Assembly (NCBI RefSeq): GCF_949628265.1
Contig: NC_088788.1
Location: forward strand, 26,460,335 to 26,524,334
Direction: 5' to 3'
Source of the DNA: Cloeon dipterum
Taxonomy: Eukaryota; Arthropoda; Insecta; Ephemeroptera; Baetidae
DNA length: 64,000 nt
Shown: in pieces, positions 26,580 to 38,932 of the stretch
Layout: each line of letters begins with the position of its first letter
How positions within the stretch are numbered: position 1 is the first letter of the stretch
Program-made: the position numbers and the translations under genes
The notes under the pieces: model-generated
Databases searched by the model: none
Told to the model about the DNA's origin: nothing
The model's input: the letters and a program-made list of their open reading frames with translations, nothing else

Positions 26580-29246
26580 ATGCTGTTTCGACCTTACACC
26601 CTTGTCATTCGAGGGTTGAAAAGCCCAATCCAGATAGTACTGCACCAGCCCAAACAGAAGTTGACGACTCTCAGTATTATCCCTCTGCGCCCAGCGAAAT
26701 TGTTTTTGCGCAGTCAGATCTGCTTTTCTAGAATTTTCAGCAGCTCCACGGAGAAACCTGTTGATGATGTTGGAAATGAACCAAAACCAGAGGAGAAGGT
26801 CACAGTCAAACTGAAAGAGGTCGTCGCAAAGGCTCTTCCAAAGAGGAGGCAGAGGGTCGACTCCTCCGCCACTTCTTTGGAGAGGAACTTTGTGACGCCT
26901 TTGCGAGCCATGAACGATTTCTTGCTCAAACAAAATGAGCTAGACGAATTGAGAAAAATTCAGCGTCGCTCCCCGTTCGAGAATGAGCCACCCATTACTG
27001 TTTACTGGCGTAGGGACATCGAAGCTAAAGCCATGGAAGTGTGGGGCAGTAAGGAAAATCTGCAGAATGAGCTGGTTAAGCGGGATGCTGAGCGCCGCCG
27101 TTACCAACAGAACATCTTCACAGTGAAACGGGTGCTCAGAGACTACAGGAGGGAGCAGCGAACCAAACCTGAGTCCGTGCCCAAAGATGCTGGACTCATG
27201 AGCAGCACTGGCAAGGTCTTGATTATTTTTATTCTTATGTTCTTGATTCAAGAGAATTATTTAAAATTGTGTTTTTAATATAAATTTTGCTAAATTTATT
27301 CGGCCAATACCCATAAAAAACAAATAAGTAATCATTAGTTTTTTGCAAACGATCAATTCAAATATTAAATCATGAAAAAGTTGAGGAGATTCATTAACTT
27401 CTTACTGAAATATCCTTAGAGCACTGTTGGATGAAATAATGTTGCAGGTGGTTCTGACTGCTGTGATCATCAACGCGTCCAACTTCCTCTTCAAGCTGTT
27501 CGCCTGGCTGTACACGGGCTCTCACAGCATGTTCTCAGAATGCATCCATTCGTTCGCAGACACAGCAAACCAGCTGATCCTGTGCTTTGGCATCCACAAG
27601 TCGGTGCAGCGGGCGGACATGGACCACCCGTATGGCTACAGCAACATGCGCTATGTTTCCTCACTCATCTCAGGCGTGGGCATCTTTTGCGTTGGAACTG
27701 GACTCTCGCTGTACCACGGTATCACCGGCCTCATGCACCCGCAGCCCACAGAGCCCTTCTTCTGGGCATTCTTCATCCTTGGTGGCTCTATGGTGTCGGA
27801 GGGCGCCACTCTGCTGGTGGCGGTCAACTCGATCAAGAAGGGCGCCAGGGAGACTGGCATGACCTTCACTGAATACGTGCTCAGGGGCCAAGACCCCAGC
27901 GTAAACGTAGTGTTACTCGAGGACCTAGCTGCCGTACTGGGTGTGGCCATAGCAGGCACCTGCATGGGCCTAACCGTCCACTATGGGAGCCACATTCCCG
28001 ATGCTGTGGGATCGCTGCTGGTTGGCGGACTCCTTGGAACGGTGAGTCTCTGTCTTATCTGATTTTTCTGGTTACTTTGAATGGTTATTAAAGATTTTTT
28101 GTGTTGCTAGTTGCTACACATATTTTAAGTTTTGTCGTATTTTAATTTATTAGAAGTTAACCAATTTTCAACCCCAATATTGAAATACGTGCTTATGACT
28201 AAAAAAACAATGAGTCTTGACGTGAACAGTGGTGGAATTTTTCGAATGTACAATTGATGGAGATTAAATTAAATGGCCCAAAATTTGAAAATTGATTTAA
28301 AAATAAAGTTTTTACTTAATTTAACAGTAATTTGATTTGTAGACACTGTTCAAGGCTACAAATCGATCGGTGGGTCATTTTTGACATTCCGAAAAAGAAT
28401 AGAAGTTTCCCACAAGGGAGCTTTGTAAGGTTTTACTGATTAATCATATAGAAAAAAATTAAAATTTGTATGAAAGCGGATCCTATTTTTATATGTTGAC
28501 GTGATTGAAAATGTCAAAAAGGTAATTACAAATTGTTAGAAATTGATAATATGGATAATTTATATTAAGTACTTTTAACCTTCAAAGCTCTATAACCCGT
28601 AAAATCCGTTGGGTCAAAAATTTCCCCTTATCGCTAAACTCGCTTCAAAAACGTAAAACTTCGTATCCTAAAAGTTTCCGTGTTAGTATTAATTTAACTG
28701 TTTAATATTACCTTAAATTTCAACCACTGGCTTTTAAATTGAACATTTTTTTAAGTGTCTATGCTTCTGAAAAATTTGTTATTACGCAACCCACTGGGCT
28801 GGTTGTTTGAGCAGGTTGCCTAACCAACTGAAATTTTGATTTTTTAGGTGGCCTCGTTCATCATTTACACCAACACCGCAGCTCTGGTCGGTCGGTCTAT
28901 TCCTCAGGAGCGAATTGACAAGATCAACGCTGAGCTGGAGTCGGACGTGATGGTGCGTGCCATCCACGACGTTAAAGGTATCGACATGGGCAACAGTCTG
29001 GTGCGGTACAAAGCTGAGATTGACTTCGACGGCGGGGAACTAGCCCGGTCCTACTTGGACAAGCAGGAGCTGAGCGCACTGTTGGAAGAGATGCAACGGA
29101 TGACCACCATCGAGGAAGTGGAAGCGTTTGTCCTGAAGCATGGCGAGAACATAGTCGACATGCTCGGTGCTGAGATAGATCGAATTGAAACAAAGCTGAG
29201 GAAAAAGCATCCCGAGATCAGGCACTGTGATTTGGAAGTTTTGTAA
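26580..29246 (+). CDS. SLC30A9: Mitochondrial proton-coupled zinc antiporter SLC30A9 (ZnT9)
   Basis: Cation-diffusion-facilitator family member that exports zinc from the mitochondrial matrix in animals. Exons 26580-27215, 27448-28041 and 28848-29246 join in phase 0 to give 542 residues. The first 60 residues are basic, hydroxylated and lack acidic residues (RPYTLVIRG, LRPAKLFLRS, FSRIFSSS), as expected of a mitochondrial presequence. A charged helical domain follows with the family-specific ITVYWRRDIEAKAMEVWGS. The CDF membrane domain begins VVLTAVIINASNFLFKL and continues with SHSMFSECIHSFADTANQ (HSFAD metal-site motif), HPYGYSNMRYVSSLISG, GGSMVSEGATL and NVVLLEDLAAVLGV. The last exon holds the cytosolic-type C-terminal domain (DIVKG-like HDVKGIDMGNSLVRYKAEID). 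The start is the first ATG and gives the presequence. Confidence 0.95.
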
Positions 29247-30450
29247 AATAATATTATTGATAATGTTATATCCAGTTGTATTAAATGCAATACAGATAAA
29301 TGTTACAGGGGAGGAGTGTTCTTGATTGTCTGGGCAAATAATAGAAATTATTGATGCGATAATTATTTACGCCAACATTTTTGTTTTGTAAATTTTTAGA
29401 CTTTTAGGAACGACATTCCTCCTCTACTGCTGGGTATGTTTAACATACAATGTAAACGAGTGCAAATAGATGATCATTATGGCTTCTAACTATGAGCAAA
29501 ATTAATTTTTTTCCTAGGAATATGATAAATTAAGCCACACATTTGAGCTGCCCAATAATAATTTATTAAAAATCACATTGTATTATTATTGTTAGAAGTA
29601 CACAAGACGTGAAATATATATTTAAATATAATTATTGCTATACAATAGCAGGTATGGCGATTAGGGCAAAATATCAAGACCCTTTTGATTGATTATGAAT
29701 TCGTGAGTGGCGCCGAATTTCCTTCTTTTATTGACACTGCGCCAAGCAAACCAGCAACTGAATGCAGCTTTGCACCACAAACGCAAGAATAATTACTGGC
29801 GACAAAAGTTACTAAAACAATCATTTAATCAATGAACACATCTGATGAAAAAGAAGGGTTAATCATAGATCTTCCGTCAAGTCTTGCTCACTGGGATTCA
29901 CATAAAGCGTAGGAAAATGAAATACATATTATAATACAATTGAATACATGAAGAAACGCGTAAGATTAGAGCTTTCAACAGCTTATCACAGTCAGTGGTT
30001 AAAGCACAACATCCCAATCAATTAAACTTCCTTACTCATGGGTGAGCCCAAAATGGTATTAACATTTTACAATTAAAGGATGGAAATCATTTGATTACAA
30101 AAATTAGGAAGGAGAACACCAATAGCCTTTAAACTGATATTCTACCTCTTTCAAAGTGCCCAAAGATGAGAGAGTTTTAATCTTTGAAATCTAGATTATG
30201 TCTCTACAAATTTAGTGTCACCAAAAACTTCTTTGATTTAAATAAAATCAAAAGAAGACAAGTGAGCAGCATTGCAAGAGAGTAGAAATGAAAACAGGGC
30301 AGTTATATCATTCAAGGAAACCTTAAAAGACATTTCGATTCCATTCTTTGACTGACAAGCCAATCGCTAGAAGCCTCTGTCGTGGTCCTATTGCAGGTAT
30401 GATCAGTCACCAGATCATACCAAGGTTGTGGGCCATTAGCGTAAATTGCT
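29247..30450. other. Convergent 3' region between SLC30A9 and xylosyltransferase
   Basis: AT-rich sequence that should hold both 3' UTRs. No open frame, repeat or RNA gene is supported on either strand. Confidence 0.5.
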
Positions 30451-33400
30451 TTAAATTAATTGGCCATTTGTTAAGTCAACCCCGCCAATATAAGATTTGG
30501 GATCAGGATAATGAGAACTCCATGACTTGGTGTGGCACAGTTTCACTGATGGGCACCCTTTCCCCAAGGATGCTGACTCCACTATACATGATGACTGCAA
30601 CGTGTAAAATCTGTAAGGAAATTATTTTAGGTCATCAAGCGAACCAGTCATGGCGTAACTCTGACTCTGACCTTTCAACCGAGGAGTCGATCCAGTCCTG
30701 CAAATCCACTCCCAGCCTCTTCGAGTTAATAACCGCCTTTCTGAGCAATGAATCAACAACAGAGCTTTCAGGAGTGTGCACAACGTGGCTCAAAGAATTC
30801 GCTTTTTGCACAATGTATGGTTCATTTGGACCAGAATTTACGTATCTGACAAATAAAATTATTATTGAAGGAAAATTTTGTTGATATATTTTAGCGATGC
30901 TTACTCAGCTTGGTTGGAAGAAACCTCTACTCCAGACATGAACTCTAATGGCATCACCAGGAACTGAGTTTCAGCAACAACTTTGCTACCAGTCACAATT
31001 TTAGCCGACCACGCACCTGGCCTGATTGGCGACTTCAGGGTTAGCTTGGAGCTCAGCGTCTGCAGATTCCAACTTTTGAGTCAGATGAAAATTAAAAGAG
31101 AACATGAAATTTACCTGAGCCGTCTCCAAAATGTGGATTTCTGTTATGTCTGCAAGCCACCCAATGGGATCAGTCCACACCACTGTGGCGTTCAATCCTC
31201 CCTCAAGGGCGGGTCCAGCAGATAGTTGGACAATGGTGGTTGGCTGCGAGAAAGGTCCAAGGACCCTCATCGGATTTCGGGACACCATCTCTTTCACATC
31301 AAAGTCTGAACTCACTATGAAGCTCTTTGGAGGGAAATTAAATTAATTATCAAATTTACATTCGAGAGCTTCTACATTACCTCTATTCTTGAAGCAAAAG
31401 GTGTTTCCTTGCTGTGGATTTTGGTTGTAGATTTTGGCTTAAAGCGAGTTTCAATGGTGAATGAGGTTTTGTCATTTTCTGTGAGATTCTTTGCTTGATA
31501 TTTGACCAAAAAGCCCTGCACATAGTGTCATTATTAAAAACGTTTTGTAATGCATTGTTAAGTTGATGTAGTATTGGATTTTGCAATATCTTGATATTTT
31601 AAGAAATTATTTCCAAATTAGTCTTCCTCTTTGTCATGTTCAGCTCGCATTTTTAAGTCAGGTTTTGAACGTGAAATGATTTCCTAGAATTTGCTTAATA
31701 ATATTACCATGAAAGCATCCTCATGAAAATACAAATTGATTTCCAGCGTTTTCACCAGCTGAATTTTGCATATCATTCTAGCCGATATTCTTGAGAAACT
31801 TGATCCCGCAGTCTTGAACGTATCCTCACTTGAAGGATTTTGGTCTCTGTGGTCAAAGACGCTTTGCCAATAACTGTCTATGCTTGGGGTATCTAAATGG
31901 GATCAAGATATAAATGATTTTCCATCACGGTAACATCAATTCATGATGAAATGTTTCAAAGAGCGAAAAAATACCTGGAGAATGAAGACCAAATATCCAT
32001 TCTTCGAGCTGCTTGATTATAGCCTGGTTAATGATTGGCTCAAATTTCCTGGCAAAGAAAACTTGCCTCTCATCAGTGCCCTGAGTATAAACACAAATTA
32101 GTAACAGTTTACGTGGTACGTTTATCTCTCTACCTTTATTCTGGCCCAATCTGAGGGTTTAAAGTCGTTTGGACTGCAGCCACACCAATCTACAACATGG
32201 CGATATTGACACCGACAGCCAAGCTTTCTCCTCCAGTTGGTGATGTGCAAATTGTTGTCCACATACGTGTCACAAAACTCAGAGTTCCTTAAGGCAGTGT
32301 GGAAAAATGACTGGAATTAAAGCTACTTTAAAATTTGTTGCTTGACATTTAGCTCTGGCAAAATACTTCAGCAGGAAGGAGAGTTTGTTTGAAGAGTGTT
32401 TTCAAGCCTTTTAATAGCTCATCATCTTCGCCAGATGAAACAAATTTGGCAAATTTATATGAAAGAGCAATCCAGTCACTTCCCCCGTCCATCTGAATGC
32501 CCCAAGGCAACACACGGTCTCCCACGCGCCACATGTGAGCCTCACATTCATGGAACGTCTTGTCCAGACCTTGCTTCTGGATAAAGCGCTGCACCTCTTT
32601 TCCAAACGATTTGACAAAGTTGCGCCCGTTGTTTGCTGTCAAAAATTGTACCAGTCTGTCGTTGTGTCTGCGAAAAAAGAGTGCTCTAGCTGACTAACGA
32701 CCTGTGTTTACAGTCATACTTCAGGGGGAAGTCAGATTCACTGAGGTTGATGACGTAGTCCCAAGACCATTTTTCGTGGAGCGTCAAAAGCTCTTTCATG
32801 CTGGTGAGAAGAATCTCCAACAAGCTGGCTCCACCCCAAATTGTGGCTAGTCTTTTCCTCGCAACAACAACCTGGCCAGGCATCTTACTCTCCAAGTCCA
32901 ACATCTCTCGGAACATGTAGTCTTGTCTCTGGATGAAGAGTTTTAACCAAGGCTGTTATTCTGATCATACAAATTTACTTACAGCATCTACGTGAATGTA
33001 AAAGAAGTGGTCAGCGTGGTAAAGGGCTCTGATTAGTCTCTTCACTTGACGCACAGCTCGACCATTCAAGGTCAACAAATAGACAACGCGTGCTTTCTGA
33101 GCTTTTGGGTCATCTGGCTCTGATTTGACTGGAGACAGCTCTAAATCTAATGAACACTCCAATTAATCTCATTGAACATTTCTAGGATTTTAAGGAAAAA
33201 TTACTTGGCAACCCGGTTTGAAAAACGCCCATAGTGAAGTATCCTCCGCAATCCTCCTTGGGGTCTGCAGGGCAGGGCATATTGCATGAAGAATCAGGCA
33301 GTTTGGCCGCAGAAGGAGGCGCTGCGTTGCCGCAATAGCACTCGGTTCTACAGAAGGAAAATAGGTGAAGGATTGTGAGAGCCGCCACACTGAGGGCTGT

Positions 33401-34183
33401 TGTTGGTCTTACGAATATTGCACTCCAGCGTACTGGAATCCTGACTGAAGGCACAGGTAAATGCATTGCTCAGGAGAGTTGGCATTTTTAAGGTTGGAAA
33501 AGTAGCCTGAAAGCAGGCGGAACTGTCGCTCGTCCTGGAAGCACCCAAGAGACTTGCCCATCCGGGCGTCCTGAGAAGGACACTGACTCTTGAGGTACTG
33601 AGGGTAAAGTTTTCCCTCTTGAGATAAGCAAGCTATGTGCACGAGCTCCTTTTTACAACGCTGCGTTCTGGCACGGTTGATGGCCGAAGCTGCCTCACGT
33701 CCCAGAATTTCACACTCAGGCACAAAGTCAAGGCCTTCAAGCTGTAGGTCTGCTGACCGGTTTGCTTTGACAGCACTGTGCTTGTCAGGCGGCACCTGCA
33801 TGCATTAGCAAGGTGTGTGATAAACGAATCAATTTATAACCTTTTGGTCCGCACCTTTTCTCTGTCATTTTTTATCACTAGATTGCTATTCGCTGCGACA
33901 TCTTCGTCGTCACCTACATATTTTTTTGATGAAAATTCCCCATCCTAAAATGTGAACGTTCCGATTGAAGTTGCAATCTATACGGGTGGTCATTTTTGTT
34001 TACCTCTATGTTAATCGGACTTTTGCCCATGGAACTGTCCCCGTCTTTGTAGGACGACGAGTCTGCATTTTGTGAGGGAGAAAACTTTGAGCCCAAAAAT
34101 ATTTGCAACACAAAAATTACCAAGACTATAATAAAAAAGACATTATATCGCCGGACCCAGTCAAATCTCCGTGCGACTGCCAT
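30451..34183 (-). CDS. oxt: Peptide O-xylosyltransferase with WSC domain
   Basis: Golgi/ER type II membrane glycosyltransferase (GT14) that transfers xylose from UDP-xylose to serines of proteoglycan cores, the first step of heparan and chondroitin sulfate synthesis. ATG at 34183 opens a short basic cytosolic tail and a signal anchor ([18 protein letters not shown], about residues 14-31), followed by a stem. A WSC domain follows ([55 protein letters not shown]). The catalytic domain begins [20 protein letters not shown] and includes [41 protein letters not shown] and [15 protein letters not shown]. The C-terminal domain ends with [15 protein letters not shown]. The last exon is 30451-30610, joined in phase to the preceding exon across an AG|GTCAGA donor. 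About ten exons. The WSC domain is typical of the invertebrate enzyme. Confidence 0.93.
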
Positions 34184-34393
34184 CTTTCTAATTTTTTATT
34201 TAAATTTCGCGGCTTTCGCGCATCTTTAGGTCTTTAGGACTTTAGGTGCCTTCAGCGATCGCTGCGCTAGCTGGTAGCTTGGTTTTGAAACTATGTAGTT
34301 TGTATCACAATTTTGTAAACATCACACGACACCGGACTTAAACCCCTAAAACCATAATAAGTTTTATCTCCTCTATACAGTATACAAGCCACC
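34184..34393. promoter_or_regulatory. Short divergent promoter, XYLT / COPS7
   Basis: Only 210 bp separate the start codons of two opposite genes, so both promoters and leaders must fit here. It contains three tandem TTTAGG(T/A)C-like 8-bp copies at about 34225-34248 and a 10-bp palindrome AGCGATCGCT at 34254-34263. No TATA box is obvious. A functional role for these motifs is inference. Confidence 0.5.
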
Positions 34394-35382
34394 ATGCTGA
34401 CAGAAAAATCCACGATCGGGTCAAGCAACTCTCCTGTAGAACAATTTGTCCTATTGGCTAAAAGTGCCAAAGGTGCTGCAGCTTGCGAGCTGATTAAACA
34501 GGCTCTGGAGGCCCCAGGAGTGTATGTATTTGGAGAGCTGCTCGAAATGCCCAACATTCTAGAGGTTTTTGTTTTACATCAAAAACAAAATATTTTTAAT
34601 AACATATCATACTTTCAATTTGATTTCAGTTGGAAAACACTGAGTTCAGTAAAAATGTCCAAATGCTCAAAATGTTTGCGTATGGGACGTACAGGGAGTA
34701 TCTATCAAAGCAAAATGATCTCTTTGAACTCACACCAACTCAGCAGAAAAAACTCAAGCATCTCACTCTTGTCGCAATGGCCACCAAAAATAAGGTTCCC
34801 TAATTGTACTCAATTTACGCAAATATATTGTTTAATGTAATATTTTCATGATAATTTCAGTGTATTCCTTACTCAGATCTGCTTCTGGAGCTGGACATTA
34901 AAAATGTCCGCGATCTTGAAGATTTGATCATTGAGGCTATCTATGCAGACATTATTCACGGCAAATTAGACCAGAAGAACAGCCAACTGGAGGTCGATTT
35001 TGCCATTGGTCGAGACATTAGACTGGAGGAGATCGGCACCATCGTTGAAACCCTGCAGCAGTGGTGTGACTCGTGTGAGACTGTGCTTAGTTGCATAGAG
35101 ACTCAGATCATCAGGGCGAACACTGAAAAGTTGAAAAGCCTCAAGCATAAAGAGTCTATTGAGCAAGAAGTATGCAGCAAAAATGAAGGGGAATTATTGT
35201 CACATTATCAATTAATTATTTTGCAGATTGTGAGTATCAAAAAGCTTCTTAAGACGCAGACCCAGGATGGAGATGAGGCCATGGCCACAGATGCACTGAG
35301 CTCCATGCCCACTGGAAAGTCCAAGAAGCCAGGAAAGGGCGGTCGCACCTGTGGCAGTAGCAAGTTCTGGCCTAAATCATGA
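34394..35382 (+). CDS. COPS7: COP9 signalosome subunit 7
   Basis: PCI-domain subunit of the COP9 signalosome, the nuclear/cytosolic complex that removes NEDD8 from cullins and so controls cullin-RING ubiquitin ligases. Exons 34394-34564, 34630-34794, 34861-35169 and 35227-35382 join to give 266 residues, about the size of COPS7A/B. Family landmarks in order are [41 protein letters not shown], the PCI core [55 protein letters not shown] and a C-terminal helix [12 protein letters not shown]. The tail is Lys/Gly-rich and ends [10 protein letters not shown]. One gene appears to cover both vertebrate paralogues. Confidence 0.95.
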
Positions 35383-35867
35383 ATTCCTGTTTGTACAAAA
35401 TGACAAGATATAAATAATCACATGTCTCTATACATAAGAATTGGAGTATTTTATTTCTTTGAGTTTGTATAAATGAGAACCGCCAATCAAGTTGGCTTTA
35501 CAATAGCTCACCTAGAAATAAGTGTATTACATAAAGAGAGCATTTCATACTAAAAGAAAACACAAAACAATAGCAGATTGCCACCAAATCATTGATTCAT
35601 AAAATCACTGGATATTTCTAAATTCCATTTTCAAGTCCTTAAAGGTAGTGATATACAGGATAAAATGTGGCCATGCAACACATAACAAAACCTTTGAGGT
35701 GCAAAATTAATTCATTCTGAAGATGTTGCGCTGCAGGCTGAATACTTATCAGGAAGTCAATTGACACAAAATTTGCATCAATGTATTTTAGATTTGTCTC
35801 GAGTGTTCCACTAGTTACCAGCAAGGAATGGGATAATGTATAACCTATGCCTGCTCCAACTGGTGTT
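35383..35867. other. Convergent 3' region between COPS7 and the WD40 gene
   Basis: This 485-bp AT-rich spacer should hold both 3' UTRs. A TTTATT at about 35449 (AATAAA on the minus strand) may serve the WD40 gene. Nothing else is visible. Confidence 0.45.
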
Positions 35868-38400
35868 TTACATCACACTACACCAGCTGTTAGACTTCTC
35901 ATCTTTGACCACCTCATCCTCTTCTTCCTCACTGTCAGATTCATCAACTTGAGATTCCGATTGGGGCTGCAGGAACATCTCGACCATTCCATCTCTGCAA
36001 GTCCCAAGCAAATGTTTTAAAATTTAAATTTCATTGCAAGTAAAAGAAAAAACCTTTTCTGTTGCTGTTCCAGTCCATTGCACACCCAGAGTTGCAGCTT
36101 CTCGCCTCCAGTGGCGATGTGCCAGTGGCCATCCTTGCGAACAGCAGCCACGTTTGTCATCTGGCAATGTCCTTCAGCGCTTCCCAGGTAGATGTTAGAC
36201 GGCAGGTTGTAGACTAAGGTAACTCTTAAAATGGGTCTAAATTTCAAAGGAAAACTCCTTACAGTGCAGATAAGACTTGTCTTTTGTGGAGGTTGTGTAC
36301 ACCATGAGCTCGTTCACTACTTGCAGCGCGTCAACCCGGTCTTTATTTCCTCTCCTCATTTTCACGACAGATCCTAGATTCAAAAGTAAAGCAAAACATT
36401 AAACCAAATGTACATTAAATTACACAGATAAGTTCCGACTGGTGAAAAATTATCAATAAATAAGGACACTGGAAATAGTGGAATTTCATGCAGGGTTTCC
36501 ACTGACATAAAATGACGATTGCGAGAGTCATAATAATGGCTAATGATTCCTCGATATTATCGGGGACCTTAATTGAATTGACAATTCTGTTACCATTTGT
36601 CCAGCTCATCTTCTTGATGCTGCCGGAAAGCAATCCTGCGATTATGTTGCTGGAGCCATAGAAGTCAATGCCAGCCAAGCTGAGTCGAGAGGTCTCCATG
36701 GAGTTGCTGGTGCGCTTGAAGATTAGCTTCCTCTCCCTCAAGATCCACACTTGCAGCCGCCCTTGAGGGTCTCCACAAATTATCATGTCACCACACACCT
36801 GTAAAGGTGCAATTTTAAGCTGCAGTAGGGCTTTATATCCAAATACTACCTTCATTGAGACAACAGGAAGATCAAACGGAAGCTCTGAGTGGAGAGGTTT
36901 GCCTGTTTTGGCGTCAAAGAGTTCAAGTTTTCCTCCATCTGTGCCAGTCACAATCAATGCCTCAGAAGGGATGTAGGCAACACAACTTATTGGGTTGTAA
37001 GTGTAGATGGACTTGATTTCCTTGCCTGGAAACATTGGATTTTAAACTCAATAATTCTGATTTCTTGCCATTTTTCTTGTAACAAAATTAGAAACAAATA
37101 TATAAGCAAGTTAACTTAATGCTCTCTTAGGAGGTTTTTATAGAATGCTATAAAATAATATATAGGGTTAAGCAAGTAACTATATTCAGCATAGTTCTCC
37201 CACAAATTAGGAAATATTTAAAATTATTCTAGGTCACCTGAGGGAGCAAGCCAGATTTTAATATAACAGTCTGTGGAGCCACTGATGACTACATGGCCAT
37301 CCTCGGACAATTCTCTTGAAGCAGCCAAATCCAAAATTTGGACAGCAGTGACAGGCTCTTTGTGGCCACTGAATGTGCAGATTTCCGCTTTTGTCTCCAA
37401 GTTCCAGGCCTTGACAGTTGTGTCGTCACTAGTGAATGGAAGTGAAATATGAGAGCACGCAGTGAAACCTGATATGTGGTTCTTGATTGAATTGACCATC
37501 ATTTTACTAACTCAAGGTTTCTAGCCAGATCAGATTTCTTATAAGAGTTAAAATAAAAATCTCTTAAATTGAAGCTTCTGAATTTTTCCTCATACCTAGC
37601 GGAGACAAGGATGTTGCCAACCATGTCAACAGCGTTGATTTTGAATGAGTGGCCTGGCAGTTCATGAATAGAGATCAAACGTTGTTCCCATGTTCCCTCT
37701 TTTGGTGGCAGTTTGAAAAAGGACTTTGAATCCTGAACATAGACAAAAAATTAAGTTGCACAATTATTGTAGCAGATAAGTTTTACCGCTGTCCCTTCTG
37801 ATTCAGATTCTTTTTCCTCCGAGACCCGCAAGTCCATGGATTCATCCTCATCCAACTGGGAATTTTCTTCATTTTTCTCACATTCTTCACCAGCGTCTAA
37901 TATCTCAACCCAGTCAACCTTGTCAGTTTCTTCTACGGCTTCCGTGGTGGTTTCTATGACCTCAGTATACAACAGGTCCCCCGCACCGTTCTCCACCTCT
38001 GTCAACGAAGGGTTGCTTTCTTCCAGGCTAGAAAACCCGTTTTCCTGTTGAGTGCCGTTGCTTTCTCCAGAGTCTCCGTTGTGGTGTCCATTTTCACCGC
38101 CGTTTTTTTGACCGTTCTCGACTTCCGACACGCCAACCGGTTCCATGGCGCTGCAGACATTGTCAGGTTTGGGCTTCTTTGCCGGTTCCTGCTGCACATC
38201 GGTCCAAGGAATTTCATCGACCCTGCAATCAGCAACACGGAACAACTCAAATCCTAATCCTTGTTTACGAACGCCCAGCAGGCGGCAGCCATAATAAAAC
38301 AATTCCAGCCCATCAAGGACGAATGTCGGGGCACGGAATTCTCTGTGGTTTGATGAGAGAATTTTGTTTCCACTTACGTGTCCGAGCTGCTACGCTTCAT
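35868..38400 (-). CDS. WD40-repeat protein with acidic linker and C-terminal CaaX box, unrecognised
   Basis: I do not recognise the orthologue. ATG 38400 gives MKRSSSDT, then a splice into FRAPTFVLDGLELFYYGCRLLG (exon about 37790-38353). That exon continues into a long Glu/Asp/Asn/Ser-rich region of about 150 residues (37790-38230) that looks disordered. A beta-propeller follows: LPGHSFKINAVDMVGNILVS, DDTTVKAWNLETKAEICTFS, ISGSTDCYIKIW, VTGTDGGKLELFDAKTGKPL, ICGDPQGRLQVWILRERKLI and GEKLQLWVCNGLEQQQ. These are about six to seven blades over eight or nine exons. After the propeller comes a second acidic tract SDSEEEEDEVV and the tail KSNSWCSVM followed by TAA at 35868. The last four residues fit a CaaX prenylation signal with Met at the end, so membrane attachment is possible. 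The gene is divergent from MIOS and convergent with COPS7. Confidence 0.8.
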
Positions 38401-38932
38401 TTTCAGGTTAAATAGCGGCAAAGTTTGCGATACACACAGAGCTTTGTTTTCTGGTGACCCTCTCGAGCGTGAAGAGACTTGAAAATCAAGACGGCGCCGC
38501 TTGTTTTGAGTGTGACCTTTAAAAAGTTTGCAACTAAATCGTGCAGCAGTGCATTCACTTGTCACAGCACAAAGCCGGCGCCGGTAAGATAGGGGAATGT
38601 TGCGGAGTTGGAGCGAGGAGGTCCTGCTTTGTTCATAAGTGATTGGTTTGTAGGTTTGTAAGAGCGGAGAAAGAGGAGTGGCAGACTAACCATCAAAACA
38701 CTGCAAAAGCAAAACATAGAAAAACCTACATTATGTTACAAACACAAAATGGTATTGTAAAATCAATCATATTTTTATGATAAAAATATTATATTCACTG
38801 AAGACAAATTATAAAAAAATCTATATTTGAAAAGAACATAAAATTATTTGAAGAGTAATGAAAAATATTGTTTCAGATTGGGATAATGCGTATGTAATAC
38901 TTGAGTAAAAGAGTTGCTGCAACCAGTACAAA
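38401..38932. promoter_or_regulatory. Divergent promoter region, WD40 gene / MIOS
   Basis: A 532-bp spacer between opposite start codons. The half nearest the WD40 gene (38400-38690) is GC-richer and the half nearest MIOS is AT-rich. Both promoters are expected here; no specific element is identified. Confidence 0.4.
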
